Shown: positions 44,755 to 57,825, counted from the stretch's first letter. The stretch is 64,000 nt of DNA from Cryptomeria japonica (GCF_030272615.1 NC_081405.1:22707772-22771771); one strand, 5' to 3'. Program-made: numbers and translations. Notes: generated from the letters alone by a model not told the origin.

Positions 44755-46164
44755 ACCATAGATAAGATTACATGGGACATAGCAAATGGAAGCAATGTTA
44801 AATTTTGGAGTGATTCATGGGGCGGTTACCCAACTTTAGATAAGACTAACTTTAATCCCAGAATCAAAGAAGAATTGACCAAGTGTTGGGGAATATACCT
44901 CAAGGACTATGTGAGGTTCCCAAATGGTAATCCAATTTTTGGATGGGAATGGACAAGTGGGAGAGATACGTCTTTATCTAACAGTGAGCTTAGAGAATGG
45001 AAGGAGATATTAAGGGACATACACATAAACATTAAGGAAGGGGATGATAAATTAGTGTGGGCAGGATCAAATATAGGTCAGTATATAGCTAACGAAGGGT
45101 ATGAGGAATTAATTAGAGCAGAAAATTGGAATCATATTGATTTGCCTATACACCTTTGCTAGGACAAGGTCTACCTCCCAAAAGAAGGAATATTTCTTTG
45201 GGCGACAATGCAGAAGAGAATATTAACAACAGAATTGTTCCAAAAAATTGGTTATGCAGGTCCCTCCAAATGTGCAATGTGTGAAGAAGATGAGGAAAAA
45301 GTTTATCATATTTTGTTGAATTGTAAGTTTGCCAGGAAGTGTTAGGAATGGTTAAAGGAAAAGCTTAGTTGGATATCGGCCCTCCCCAACGATCTACTAG
45401 TGCATATGAAAAGTTGGCCAAGTTTGCATAAGAAAAGCCTATATAGAGATCTTTGGAAAATTACACCAGCGGTGTTGGTTTGGGAATTGTGGAAGGAGAG
45501 AAATCGTAGGATATTTAAGGAAAAGAAGATGGAAATAAATCAGATTTACAATAAAATAGAAGCAGTTGTGGTTGAAATAATCAACAACAGATTAAGAAAT
45601 GGAAGTGTCAGAGATTATGTTTTCTCAATTTGGGATGGGGAAATGAGAATGAGATGGTTGGGTTTAATTATTCCACCTCAATATGGCAAGGGGGGTAGTA
45701 ATACCCAAGAACTCGGGAAGAATTGCACATGGACCAAACCAGAGTTTGGATGGTATAAGATGAATTTTGACAGAGCATGCAGGGGTAACCTAGGGACGAC
45801 TGGGATAGGATGCATTATCCATCATTGGGGAGGCAGCAAATGTGCTTCTTTGGCCAAGCCTATTGGGAAAACTATAAATAACATGGCTGAGATGGAGGCT
45901 TTAGCGAAGGGTCTTCTTCTCAGTAGAGCACTAGGTATTAAAAAACTTGCTATAGAAGGAGATTCATTGATAGTTATTAATGCAATTAGAACTAAACAAT
46001 CTCAAAACTAGAGAATTAATACATTACTAGAAAAGGCTATTAATTTAATACGAATGTTTAAGGCGACAATTATAAATCATATTTATAGAGAAGGTAATAC
46101 AGAAGTGGAACGGTTGGCCAATCTGGGTGCAGATGGGAAATATTTACAAAAAATGGGGGATTAA
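44755..46164 (+). pseudogene. LINE (plant L1-type) ORF2 3' remnant: zinc-binding RT region and RNase H
   Basis: In one frame, with stops near 45160, 45342 and 46009: KFWSDSWGGYPTL, a tract ending at the zf-RVT-like segment (GIFLWATMQKRILTTELF ... CAMCEEDEEKVYHILLNC), then an RNase H (WTKPEFGWYKMNFDRAC, NNMAEMEALAKGL, AIEGDSLIVINAI, IYREGNTEVERLANLGAD). The reverse transcriptase core and everything before it are missing, as is usual for 5'-truncated LINEs. The first catalytic Asp is present (FDRA, normally FDGA). I could not place the poly(A) end. Confidence 0.85.
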
Positions 46165-46984
46165 ATAGTTAAAATAATTTTTACTAAAAAATTGAACATT
46201 GGTTAAATATCCTTTGTGGACTAGGGTAAGCCCGCCTAGAAGAACTAAATTCATCGTTGGTAATAATCGATGAATCTGGGAGTCAATTTAGTAGTAGCTA
46301 GGCACCCTCTTCTAGTCCTTGGGGATATTTCCATCTTTGAGGAAAGGAGGTAGATTGTATATAGAAATGTGGATTTCCTCTTAAAATGGTTGAGAATTAG
46401 GCATTACCAACAATGCAACTGGTGGCTAGAATATATGCGTCCAAAGGATACGTCGAAAATTCTGATGGAATGGGTTCAGTTTTTGCGACCTGTAGTTATC
46501 CAATGTAATTATTCGCCCATGTTGGATCAAAGATAATAAAGGAGTAGAGAAGGATGCGGCTAGGAGTAGTTCTGGCAAGGGGAAGACAAAGAGGGGCATG
46601 GTTCACCTAACTGACATGGAGGAATAGTTATAAGAAATTTATCTTTTGAGATAAGAACTACGAATAGAATATATTTTTCACTAATTTTAGAGACCACAAT
46701 GATTATATAGTAAGTGTATTCAAAACCTTGAAATATCTATATTCGTATAACCGAAGGTTGGATAAATGTTTTGTTAGACGCAAAAAGTAATCTGAACAAT
46801 TTTCCATTATAGATGATATATACTATTAGAACTGTTAACTTTCCTTTTGGATGTAATCTGGGGCTTTAGACATCTTCACTCTGCATGACTCTTTCCTTTA
46901 CAATCTATGCTTTGTTCCTTTTCTGGTGTTGTCTTGTTTTACTGTATGCATGCTTATAGCTAGAGCGGATTATTGATCTCCTTT
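46165..46984. other. Unassigned sequence, no gene seen
   Basis: The first part (46165-46560) may be LINE 3' untranslated sequence. From about 46650 nothing is recognisable until copia coding begins near 46985. Confidence 0.45.
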
Positions 46985-48170
46985 AAATGCAATTGCTACA
47001 CTTGCATTCTTATCACCAATTATTTTCTCTTATGAATGATTCAATATGACATATCTAGGTATTACATGTATCGTTTTTGCATCTTCTACATCAAGTTCTT
47101 CATTTTCTTCCTCGTTGTCATCGCTCACTGGTTGAGCATTCAATTTTGCATTTGTCGGATCTTCATTGTTCTGTACTTCTGGTTCAATGATCATACATTT
47201 TTCCTCATTATCATCTTTTTCATGCTCAGATCTGCTAGTACCTTCTGACTATCTAGATAGATCATCTACCTTCACATTAGCACTTTCAATAATTTTCTTA
47301 GTTCTCTTATTGTAACATTTATATGCCTTACTCTTAGAAGAGTAACCAAGAAAAAAATCCTTCATCAGATTTTGCATCAAACTTCTCAATGTAGTTATCT
47401 CTCTTAATAAAACATTGACTTCCAAAGATTTTGAAATAACTTACACAGGGTGTTTTTCCGTACCATAGCTCATAGGGTGTCTTGTTGTTACCTCTCTTTA
47501 TCAGTACCCGGTTTAAAGTGTATACAACAGTACTGACTGCTTCTCTCCAAAATATTTTGGATACATCACCCTGTAATAACATGGTTCTTGTAGCTTCAAC
47601 TATTTCCCTATTCATCCTTTCTGCTATGTCATTTTGTTGTGGTGTCCTCAGAGAAAACATCTGTCTCTTTATACCCTATTCATCACAATACTTAACAAAT
47701 TCATCAGATGTGAATTCACCTCCCTGGTTTGATCTTAAACATTTCAAATTCTTACCAGTCTCATTTTCAACTAGAGCTTTAAATGATTTAAATTTACTAA
47801 ATGCTTCTGATTTCTCCTTCAAAAATGTTACCCACATCATTTTAGAATAGTCATCAGTGAAAAGCATGAAATACCTATCACCATAATAACTCTTTGTTCT
47901 CATAGGGCCACAGAGATCAATATGTACCAATTCTAAAATATTCTCAGAAGTACAATTCTTGCTCTTGAAATAAATAGAGGTCATCTTACCGATTTGACAA
48001 TCTTTGCATATCACATTATCCGATTTGACAATTTGTGGCAATCCTCTTATAGCACTTGACTTACTTTAACCAAATTATCAAAATTAACATGACAATATCT
48101 TTTATGCCACAACCAACTATCTTCCATTCTTGCAACCAGACAATTATTAACATTATTATTCAAATGGAAT
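46985..48170 (-). pseudogene. Copia integrase and following linker
   Basis: The HHCC area begins WLWHKRYCHVNFDNL (about 48110) and continues CKDCQIGKM. The core is HIDLCGPM, FTDDYSKMMWV, SNQGGEFTS (Asp to Asn at the second catalytic site) and TPQQNDIAERMNRE. A stop near 47674 splits the core, and a frameshift follows FFLGYSSKSKAYK. The linker is acidic (EKDDNEEK, DDNEEENEELD). 'YELWYGKTP' and 'KIFGSQCFI' are standard copia integrase wording. Confidence 0.88.
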
Positions 48171-49542
48171 AAGTTACCTCTAGTTTTCTTCCCAGTAGAA
48201 ATCAGTTCACCATTACCTCCAAGAATTCTGCAAACTCCACTTTTAAACTCAAGCAAATAACCTTTATCATTGAGCTGACCAACACTTAAAAGATTATGCT
48301 TTAGACCTTCAACCCAAAACACATCATCAACATTACTCTTCCCATTTAGAGAGATAGAACCTTTACCTTTCACCATGCAGGGAGAGTTATTTCCAAATCT
48401 AACAACACCTCCATCGAATTCATTAAGGGTTATGAACTTACTTTTGCCTCTGGTTATGTGGTGTGAGCAGCCACTATCTATAATCCACTCATCACTATTA
48501 TCCATATGAGATACTAGTTCCCTTTCATCTGATAGTTCCTCCTTCACGACTACAAACACAATTTCTTCATTGTCATCTTCATCTTCAGACTCCTCATTAG
48601 TCACTCCTTCATCTACTGCAACATAACAATGTTTCTTTTCCTTTCCTTTGAATCTACTAAACTTTTCTTTCTTATCAGTGTTAGGGCAATTAGCAGCAAT
48701 ATGACCAATTTTACTACAAGAGAAACACTTCAAAGGTAGCTTTTCTTTATACTTACCAGTACCTCTTGGAAATATTTTTGCTAATAGTGCCTCAAGTTCC
48801 ATCACTTGATCTTCATTGTCTTCATTTCCCTGGTAACTTCCATCACTTGTCCTAAACTCATTACTTTGACATATATCTTTTCCTTTTCTAGCAGATGAAC
48901 TAGTAACAGAATCTTTTAAAGAAAATTCAGTAGATTTTGTCACACTATTGTCAAAACTATTTAACTCAAAAGTTGTAAGCTTACCAATCAATGAATCAAC
49001 AGTTACCTTATCCTTTGAAATAGATCAAGTTCTTAGATTACAGATACTCTTATAGCATACTAAGGTTGAAGAGTTCTAAGCATCTTACTTACTATTGCAT
49101 CATCATCTATTTTACCTCTAGCACTCTTTATGCCACCAACAACTTCTTTGATTCTCTGACCATAATGTGCAATATTTTCTCCTTCAAGCATTCTCATGTC
49201 ATCAAACTTTCCTCTCAAGCTTTCCTCTTTGGCTCTTTGTACATGCTTATCTCCTTCATAGATTGTATCTAGTTTTTCCCATACCTCCTATGCAGTTTCC
49301 ATTCCTTGAACATCAATATATTTTGAATCAGATAAGGTACTTGCAATAGCTTCTAAGGATTGCATGTTCTCTTGCTGCGCTTTGAGTTCATCCAGTGTCA
49401 AGGGAGTAGTAGTAGGAGCAACATATCTTGTTTCAACTTGCTTCCAATATTATGCACCAAGACCTTTGATGTAGATCTTCATTTTGTCTTTCTAGATCTT
49501 GTAGTTATCCTTGTTGAACTTGGGACCCTCTTTCTTCATCAT
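48047..49542 (-). pseudogene. Copia gag and protease
   Basis: Gag starts at ATG 49542 (MMKKEGPKFNKDNYKI), 60 bases after the primer site. Several stops (TAG in place of Trp and Gln) break the first third. From 48991 the frame is open: GKLTTFELNSFDNSV, one zinc knuckle CFSCSKIGHIAANC near 48700, an acidic stretch, protease active site WIIDSGCSHHIT near 48460-48490, then LLSVGQLNDKGY and the start of integrase. Overlaps the integrase entry because it is a single polyprotein. Confidence 0.87.
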
Positions 49543-49602
49543 CTTGACTTCCTCAAAATCTTTCCCTCAAGCGGTTACACTTTCTGCACACAGAGGACCA
49601 AA

Positions 49603-49614
49603 GCTCTTATACCA
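49603..49614 (-). other. P primer-binding site (initiator-Met tRNA type)
   Basis: On the - strand TGGTATAAGAGC, two bases after the LTR end GATTAACA. One base differs from the TGGTATCAGAGC consensus. Confidence 0.85.
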
Positions 49615-49616
49615 AT

Positions 49617-51272
49617 TGTTAATCCTATGAGGATTTGGTTAATACTGAGAGGGGGGGTGAATTAGAATTAAGACCAATTAAAACTTTAACTCAAAAAATT
49701 TTTATCTTAGATCTGAAACCATTTAACAAATGTCTCAACTTCTTTAATCAGATCTAATAACCTCTTTATCAGATTTTCTTAAAACATTAATCAAATCATT
49801 TACTAATACTTTCACCACCAAAGCAATCATATAAACTTGATCATTCACCAACTCATTAACCTTATCAATTAGATCAATAAATATCTCAAACAACTTCTTA
49901 TCAGTACATGTAACCTATGATAAACTTCTACTAAAACAACATAACCGGTGTCTCAGAAATAATTCATGAAATGAAACATAAAAAATAACATCACATGAAA
50001 AACATTCCACAAATGAACACCATAGGTTTTTGACGTGGAAACCCAAATAGGGAAAAACCACGGTGGGATTTGGCACCCACAAATATTTGTACTCTTTTGA
50101 AGTAAGTCATGTTAGGAGCTTAGCCCTGTTAGGAGCTTACAATACACCCGATTAGGAGCAGACCTTGTTAGGAGTCACCCGGTTAGGGGATTTGCCTAGC
50201 AGCCTGGTTAGGAGCTTGATGATCTATTAGGATCAACCTTGTGAGAGGATTTAACACTCTTTTGAGAGCTTCCTTGTTAGGGGACTTAAATTTTTAAGGT
50301 ATGTTAGGACCTACCCGGTTAAGGGATTTAACCTATTGCAACTGTTAGAGAACAACAGTAAGAAAATGATCTGTTTACTTGCACTTCTCCGCTTGCTTGA
50401 TCAGATCCAGTTATGCTCAACACTCTACAACTCTTAGGCAAATCTCACACTTCACTTGGACAGCTTAACACATTCTCTAAGACCACCGACACAATAAACA
50501 TCAACTGTGTCATCCTAAATAGTCATCTCAACTAGGTCGGCCACAAAACCCTAATTACTTCTTGAATTTACAATTCAGATCACAAGAGATCATCATAGAT
50601 CATTATACAGATCATTACAATAAATTAAAATGCAATATCAACCATTGGTTGATCATAACCCAGCATGGAAATCCGATTTGTATCCTCAAAACACTCTACT
50701 AAGTGTTTCGTTGATTCCCAAGAAATTCTTCCTTGAATCGTACCAAAACAATAATCTTTCACGTGGGTTGTGTCATGTTATCAAATTTATGTAGACTTGT
50801 CATCGATCACCGTCATAACAGAAATCATTACCGGTTTGATGATTTCTTCACCGGTCTTAAACCCTACTAAAACCTTAGCAAAACTTCATCAGAAATTTGA
50901 AACACGCCTTCTGTTAATCTCCACAAGTTCCAGTTTTGGATAGATACACCTTTCCATGATACAAGTTCACCATCCAAACCTCAAATCACCAAACATTACC
51001 GATCGCCCGATTCAAGAAAAACATTTCAGTTTTACCGATTAAAGTCCTATTTCACAGACTTTAGTTCTTTGTTGGTAAACCCTATCTTTCGGTAAACCAA
51101 ATCACTTAGATGACAAACCAAACATCAAAAAACATTAGTTGCCATCAATGACAACACAAATAACTGATCATGACATCTAACCACAAAATCTCAGTCTTCT
51201 ATCCTCTACTAGTGCAGTCATTAGACTTCAACTGCATCACCTCATCTGCATGAGTTATCCCAAATGCCAACA
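49617..51272 (-). repeat. P 5' LTR
   Basis: On the - strand TGTTGGCATTTGGG ... GATTAACA, 1656 bp. It contains conserved hairpins at 49639-49671 and 50034-50080, and repeats of GTTAGGAGCTT/GTTAGGGGATT (50110-50330). Single copy in the window. Confidence 0.83.
50105..50340 (-). repeat. GTTAGGAGCTTA repeats inside P LTR
   Basis: About ten copies of GTTAGGAG/GTTAGGGG words (TGTTAGGAGCTTA, CGGTTAGGGGATTT). C2 LTRs have the same kind of words (52910-53060, 59460-59600). Confidence 0.65.
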
Positions 51273-52619
51273 TCCTTGGTGTAGTGGAAACATGATACTA
51301 TAACACTTAATAAAATCTCCCCATTAACAGCAGGACTCTACATTGCTTGAAACTCAGAACTCTTCTCGGTTCGCAATAATGTTTTGAATGATCTGGATAA
51401 GAAAATTGTGTAATGGGTACCATATAAATCATAAGCTGGTTGATTTATATTTGGTATTACATGGTTTCTTAATATGCCAACCCCAATTTATACTTAATCA
51501 TGTTTCACACTTAAGGGATGGTTAATATGATGAAAACATTATGTTTGAAAATTAACATATCTCTTGTATCCGATTTGGCAGATTTTTTATGTCTTACATG
51601 CAGCCTAATGCAATTTGGAGTTTTGTTTTAGTTTCCTATGTTATTGCAGATGGCAACCAAGTGGACCATATCAGTCAGGTTCAACTTGGCAGAAGGAAGA
51701 TATCACCATTTTGAACCAATTCTAGTAGCAGGGGATACAATTTGTAGAAATTTGTAATATTAATGGCCAAGATTACATTATGGGACAAATGTATAATTTT
51801 TATAACAATGTATACCTCCTGGTAGGTAAGGATTAAGAAAATGTAATACTGGTAGATCCAGTTCTCTCTGTAAACCTGCAAATGACGGGATCAAAATGAA
51901 TATTTCTTTGTTTTCTTACAGGGCTAGACAGGAGGTTTTCTTTACCTGGCTTTGTCCTCCTGTGCCCCTAGTGAGTCGGGTTGTATCAGGTTTATAATAT
52001 CAATAAAATATTTGGCTACGACCCTTTATTGAGCAAAAATAAATAAAAAATATGCAATCATAATAAATCTACATATTTATTATTATTAAAATAATAAATA
52101 CTAGACTACAGTTAAAAAATAAAATAATATAAATTGTTTATAGTTCATAATCAAATTTCCCATCAGGTAGAAGTTATGAACCAATTAGATTGAAGAAAAT
52201 TAAATTTTCAATAATTAATGTTTTGTTAAAAACTTTACATCTATACTTATAGTCAACATTTTTTTTATTTTTTTTTAAAATCTATGAAAAAAATTGATTG
52301 ATTTGTTAGAAAGGTTAATAACAAGTTACAAGCGACCCATTGCCCATAGTTCTATAGGAGGAACTAACTAGCATACCTATATTTTATAAATAAAATTCAT
52401 GTATGTTGAGAGATATCAATTTAAAAAATCTTTAGCATTCATAAATATAAACAAATGACAAGATTTACTATTTAAAATAATTAAAACAAATATAAGGACC
52501 ATATTACTTTGATCAATTCATAAGACATTGAAACATTATTTACAAGATAGATATACATGCAAGAAATTGAATTTAATAAAACCTACAACTTAGCAATAGA
52601 TTTTTTCTAACATTGCTTT
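51273..52619. other. Unassigned sequence with a candidate LINE 3' tail
   Basis: No conserved gene. At about 51915-52050 the sequence GGCTAGACAGG ... GTCGGGTTGTATC ... AATATCAATAAAATATTTGGCTACG ... AAAAATAAATAAAAA looks like the end of a plant L1 element with an A-rich tail. Nothing else of a LINE is visible before it. The rest is AT-rich. Confidence 0.35.
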
Positions 52620-53789
52620 TGATGAATACTAAGAGGGGAGGGTGAATTAGTATGCCAAAAATTACTGTACTTAAACACTTTACTAGACTACCAGTAAACC
52701 AGTAAAACAGTTTAGCAGACAAACCAATTAGCACACATGCAAACCAAATAGCAAATAATGCATTCACCCATAGAAGCACAAACACCATAACACGAGAGAT
52801 TTTGACGTGGAAACCCAAATGGGAAAAACCACGGTGAGATGAAACTCACAAGTAACTATCTGCAGAATAGGAACCAGACTGGTTAAGGTCATACAATGTT
52901 CTTTACCAGAACAGATCCTGTTAGGAATCTCAATCTCTGTTAGGAGATAAGTCCGATTAAAGACTACCTTGCTAGAGGATTTTAGATCCATAGATGTGAA
53001 CCACCTTGTTAGAGGATTTACAAAAGGCTTTTGGGCCTACCCAGTTAAGGGCTTCAGACTTGTCGAAGATGTGAGTAATCAACAAGTGAGTGATCTAGTA
53101 AATAGCACAAATTGCTTGGTTAGACCCTTGATAGCTCATTCCTAATGCATTCCAGGATTACTTCAGCCTTCAACACATTCACTCTCTGCCTCTTCTCGCA
53201 GACTTGGACTTTTTTTTTTATCGTCACACTCACAAAAACTCTTCTACCACCTTAAACCCTAGCAACAACATAAAACCCTAGACATGATGTCCTTATCAAG
53301 GAATCTGATTTCATGTCGGTCCAATAGGATTACATTACAATTTCCTAGGTTCAATGCATCTAGACATATTCTGTAACATGACACAAAAAGCACCGTTAAA
53401 GTGTCGGCACCGCCAAACAATTGGTGGAAGGTAACTCATCACAAAATGTCGGTTGGTAACTCATCACAGAGTATTACCGGTTCATACAAAATACCGGTTA
53501 AAGCAAAAATACCAGTTGCTGGTTTGACAATAATGAAGACTGGGATATATGAGTTGTGTCACTTCATTCCTTCGTACTGCTTGAGATCCTCGAACCGCTT
53601 GGGGTCTTCATACTGCTTCAGATCGGTAAACACTTTCTGCAAAACACCGATAGTCTAAAGACTATAATACATCATACCGGTTGGAACAAATACCGGTTGA
53701 GCTTTAACTCATACATACAAAGAGTGATCTCAAATCAAGTGTGTGTCCATCAATGACAATCACAGCATTAATCATCAAAAATGCCATTA
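52620..53789 (-). repeat. C2 3' LTR
   Basis: 1170 bp. The ends are TGATGAATACT on the + strand left side and ATGCCATTA on the right, where the partner has ATGCCAACA. It is very similar to 59151-60331; many differences are CG against TG or CA. Confidence 0.93.
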
Positions 53790-53803
53790 ATCTCCCCCTT
53801 TGG
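53790..53803 (-). other. C2 polypurine tract
   Basis: On the - strand AAAGGGGGAGAT abuts the 3' LTR start. Confidence 0.75.
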
Positions 53804-54258
53804 CATTCATGGCAACACTTAGGCAAAATTTTGACATCTAAGTGTTTTACAACAAAAATATGCCATAATCAAAATTACTCACCCTAAGCATATACACTAT
53901 CCCTTTTGCAAAAAATACAATGTATACTACTCCTTAACAGAAATAACATTAAAGTATACATCAAAACATTCAAAATTTATACTTCTCCCCCTTTGCCAAC
54001 AATGACAAAAAAAAAATTACAGACCAACCCCTATTTCATTAGTATTAAAAGAATAAGTGTTTATGATAGTAAAGAATAAAACTTGTCAAAAACTGATTTG
54101 AAGTCCTGCAAAAATTGCTTCATGGATAAGGACCATGAGTCAAGTAGGGAGGTAGCCACCTCTTTCTCTGTCTTCATCTAGGAGACTTGTTCTTCCATGG
54201 CATCTATCATGCTCATCTCTTGAGTGACCGTTAGGGCATCAAGATTTAGATAGCACTT
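53804..54258. other. C2 segment between ORF3 and polypurine tract
   Basis: No gene seen. AT-rich, with one further CTCCCCCTTTGCC block (53985-53997), a second copy of the polypurine-like sequence. Confidence 0.5.
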
Positions 54259-55662
54259 CTAGAGAATTTGCAATCTTGGCAGTAGGACCAGTTGAAGTTC
54301 CTGCAAATTTCGTGTCTGGTTGCTTATCTCTGCCTCTAGTTGAGCAGATTGCAGTTGAAGTCGGTGAATAGTTTGACCATATGTGGAAAAGCAATCATAT
54401 GGCATCTTGAAGGTGCTAATAAATGACTGCATATCAAATTGCAGTTTGTTCTTCTGAATGAGCACATCATCACAGAATAAATGAGGTTGGCAAATCTTGC
54501 TGAGTAGAAGATTGCCCTCATTCATTGCATCTCTAATGGCCTTTTGTGGCTTCTGGAGATCAAATTGGAGCTCTGTTAGCTTTTTCACCAGGGCAGTGTC
54601 CAGGGCCTTTTGATGTGCCTTCTTGGCATTTGCTTCTGCGACCTCTTCCAGGCTTTGTACCTGATCTTCTACAACTGAGCATAGGAGCTTCAATTGAGCA
54701 AGTGAGGAATCGATACTGGGAAGGTTCGTACCGGGTATCAAACTGGTAAGTGTTCCCACCGCAGTTTGGATAACATCTTCCTCCTTTTTCCTCCTTAGAG
54801 CGTCCAATCACTCTTGAGCAAGCTTAATGCTCTGCAACAACTCCGATTCATTTGCAGACTGGAGATCAATAGGAGTGGTAATTATAGCCGGTTTGGCCTG
54901 ACTACCAGTTGCCATTGGAGTCTCCACCTGTGTGCTCTTTTCTACTGCTTCCTTGTCCTTGTCTTTTTGCTGGTCTTCTTGAGCCTTCCTCTGCTCCTCT
55001 TCTTCTTTCTTTCTTTTATCTTCTTCTTGTTTCTTCTCTTCATCTTTTCGCTTCTTCTCTTCTTCATCCTTCTTCTTCTCTTCTTCCTTCTTCCTCTTTT
55101 CCTCTTCCTGTTTCTTCTCTTCCTCTTTCCGCTTCTCCTCTTCTTTCTTTTCCTCTTCCTCCTTCTTCCTCTCTTCCTCTTGTTTCTTTTTTTCCTCTTC
55201 TTTTCTCTTCTTCTCCTCTTCTTTTCTTTTATGCTCCTCTTCTTTTCTTTTATCCTCTTCCTCTTTCTTCTTTTTCTCCTCTTTTCTCTTATCCGCTTCC
55301 TCTTTCATCTTTTCCTCTTCTTTTCTCTTATCCTCTTCATCTGCTTGTTTCTTCTTTTCAGCTTCTTGTTGCTTCTTTTCTTCTTCTACCTTCTTTTCAT
55401 GTCCTGTTCCTTCTGATGGTGCATCCTGAGTAACATTTTCACCATCTAAGGCGTCTACATCAATGGGGTCCATTTGTTCTGTGACTGGTTCTTCTTCACT
55501 TTCATACACTACATCCGGTTTGCCAGTTTTCGGTTCTCGCTCATCTTTTCTGTTGGCTTCAACCACTTGATGCACCTTAAGAGCTTCTTGAGCATGAGTA
55601 TGTGTATCCTTGATCACTTCTTGACCCTTTCCTTCTAATAACAGGAGTCTTCTTCTTCTCAT
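54259..55662 (-). pseudogene. C2 ORF3: protein with long Lys/Glu charged helix and coiled coil
   Basis: One frame from ATG 55662 to the stop at 54259, about 467 codons, with a single TGA at 54808. Residues about 1-85 are basic then acidic (MRRRRLLLLEGKG; PIDVDALDGENV). Residues about 90-235 are almost only Lys, Glu and Arg in KRKEEEKKK-type repeats, which predicts a long single alpha helix. The C-terminal 180 residues form an ordinary helical/coiled-coil domain (LCSVVEDQVQSLEEVAEANAKK, LQLQSAQLEAEIS). No catalytic motif. I do not recognise a family; a scaffold or RNA-bound structural role is only a guess. Last gene before the polypurine tract. Confidence 0.6.
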
Positions 55663-55751
55663 GAAGAAGAGAACTTTTTATTTATTCATAACTTCGAAAA
55701 GTTCTGAGATACATCAGGAAAATGTTGAGAAAATATTTTCTCCCTCATTTC

Positions 55752-57382
55752 CTATTCCTTTTCTATGGCAATGCGCCATTTATTATCTAAATAATTATAC
55801 AAAGAATCTGGTGTCTTGGATCTAATTTTTGATGGTGACCAGTCATTAACACACAAATACTTAATGATTTCCTGCTCAACTGCTTCCTTTTCATCATCAT
55901 TGAAATCATCAAAACAATCAATTAAATCATTTAGCACTTTTCTCCTAATGTTCTTTATAGTTCTTTGATAATGTGTCAAAGGTTTGTAAGAAGAAATGTC
56001 AATATTTACCAGTCCAGATGATGTCAGTTCATTCTTTGTCTTTTTCTTTGTTTGCCTAGTCTTCTTCTTAGGCGGTTCTTCTGACACAGTTTCTTCTGAG
56101 TCGGGTGTATTGCTTTTTGTCTTTTGCTTCCTCTCGAAGACTTTTGCAGGTGTCGCTTCCGGTTTCTTCTTAACTGGTGACCACTTGGTCACTTTGGGAC
56201 TGGCTACAGTAACTGGTGTTGGTGCTGAAGGTACTGTCTTTCCTTTCTTTTCAGAGGGTTCTACAACCGGTGCAACCCTTTCCAAATAGGTGTCGGTTCT
56301 CTTTGCCTTAGGATCAAGGGGTGAGGCGATTAGGGTAGAAGCATACCCATCCAGCATATCATTCATTACCTCATAGCCCATAGGCTCTACTTCTTCCTGC
56401 CTAGGCTCAACGGCCTCCATTAAGCATTCATCTACTTTGATGGTGAAGCAGATGTCTTCCTCATACTTTTTGACTAAATCACTGGATATTCTTATCCTTT
56501 GGCTCATCTTGCGTCTAAACTCGTCAAAGTATTTGTTCAGTGCTTCCGGATAGCCGGTTCCAACCGCTTGTAGACTTTCCTTATTTGTTTTGTTACCTGT
56601 TGGTTGGCAGACCACTGAATATCACCTACTCTTGGAAAGTAGCCTTAAAAGTAAAAGAACAACCCAACCAGTAGTTGTCCGAACTTGAATCTCGGTGCAT
56701 TGTCTTATTTGATTGACTTAAGATTCAACATAAGTTGTCTTTGCATACAAGTGCACAAATCAAATGATGCATCCTCCTTGATCATCTTGTAAGCGGCATT
56801 TACCACTGCAGTAGAGACAAAATTAATTCTACTAGCAGAGAACATCTGGTAACCTATCACCATGCAGGCATACTTGACCAGATCGTCCTTGATTGAGTTG
56901 ACGGTCATGCCACGTGAGTCGCTCACTAAACCGGTGAGCTTGGACATTTCAGTCTTGCTAACCTTCCTTAGGGCTGGCACTTCCCCTGTATTGCAGAAAC
57001 CGGTGACGGCAAGAATCGCTTCTAGTGGGATATCATGCGTCCGCTCTAGGTACATCTTGTCACTATGTACCCTACTTAGAATAATGTGAATGTGATCATC
57101 CAAAAATTCTTCAAGAAAGTAAACCGCATTTTGGAGTTTCTTCTTTTCCAGAATGCTGATTTCCGGTTTAATCTTCTTATCCTTTCCGCAGAATAAGCTC
57201 AGCTAGGAATGGATCACAAGAGACCCTAGGTCTTTCATTTTTCAGTCTATGTAATTAGAAATCCCTTCTTCTACTATAACACCAGCCGGTACTTGAGACA
57301 AGGCATTATATTTTGACTTTCATTGTATGAAGTCCATAGAATCAACAGTTGCACTAGAACTATCATGAGATGCGGAAGCCAT
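55752..57382 (-). pseudogene. C2 ORF2, conserved protein of unknown family
   Basis: The start is ATG 57382 (MASASHDSSSA). Stops near 57323, 57260 and 57203, one at 56705 and a frameshift near 56620 break it. Shared with C1: ALSQVPAGV, IHIILSRVHSD, AVTGF, SRINFVST, then KYEEDICFTIKVDECLMEAVEPRQ and MGYEVMNDMLDGYASTL. The C-terminal third is Lys/Pro/Thr-rich (PPKKKTRQTKKKTKN), like a nuclear localisation signal, then a short helical end (NDEKEAVEQEIIKYL). ORF3 starts 90 bases on. Function unknown; conservation between two elements shows it was a real protein. Confidence 0.68.
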
Positions 57383-57825
57383 GATAAACGAAGAATTATG
57401 AGAAATACCTTCACAAATTGAAATTTAGGGCTTCGCAATTTGAACTTCGCTTCACATTCCTTCGGTTGCAGAGATATAGCTTTGCGTTCTTCACTCCTTC
57501 AACAAATGATAGCTTTAGATTCTTCTCCAGATTTTTGATAAACTCTTTGATTCGCAGTGTAAATCGCTTTCCTTCGCTCTGCACTTGAAAAACTTCTTCA
57601 CTTGAAAAATGATAAGTGAGAAATGATTTCAAAATTCCTTTTAAATAGGTTCCCCACCTACCATAATAAATGCTCCAATATTAGGGCATAAACCCTAATT
57701 TGCCTTTTACCATTTCCGGTCTTTTGCCGACTGACAGGTATCTCATACCGATTAAGGTCTTTTATCGGTGTAAACTAGGGGTTCAAAGTATTTCGTCGTT
57801 TGCTCCCCCTAAGCTTTTCTGATGC

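Larger units (their letters stand above)
46985..51272 (-). mobile_element. P: Ty1/copia element, 3' truncated (RT, RNase H and 3' LTR missing)
   Basis: Order on the - strand: LTR (51272 to 49617), initiator-Met primer site, gag, protease, integrase, acidic linker. It stops just after the linker (VILNHS.EKIIGDKNA), before RT. The order gag-protease-integrase identifies copia. It shares LTR start, primer-site type and LTR hairpins with C1 and C2. Confidence 0.9.

Noticed and set aside
54814..55433. + strand Leu/Phe-rich and Ser/Leu-rich ORFs that look like membrane proteins
   Set aside because: Shadow of the Lys/Glu repeat of C2 ORF3 on the other strand.
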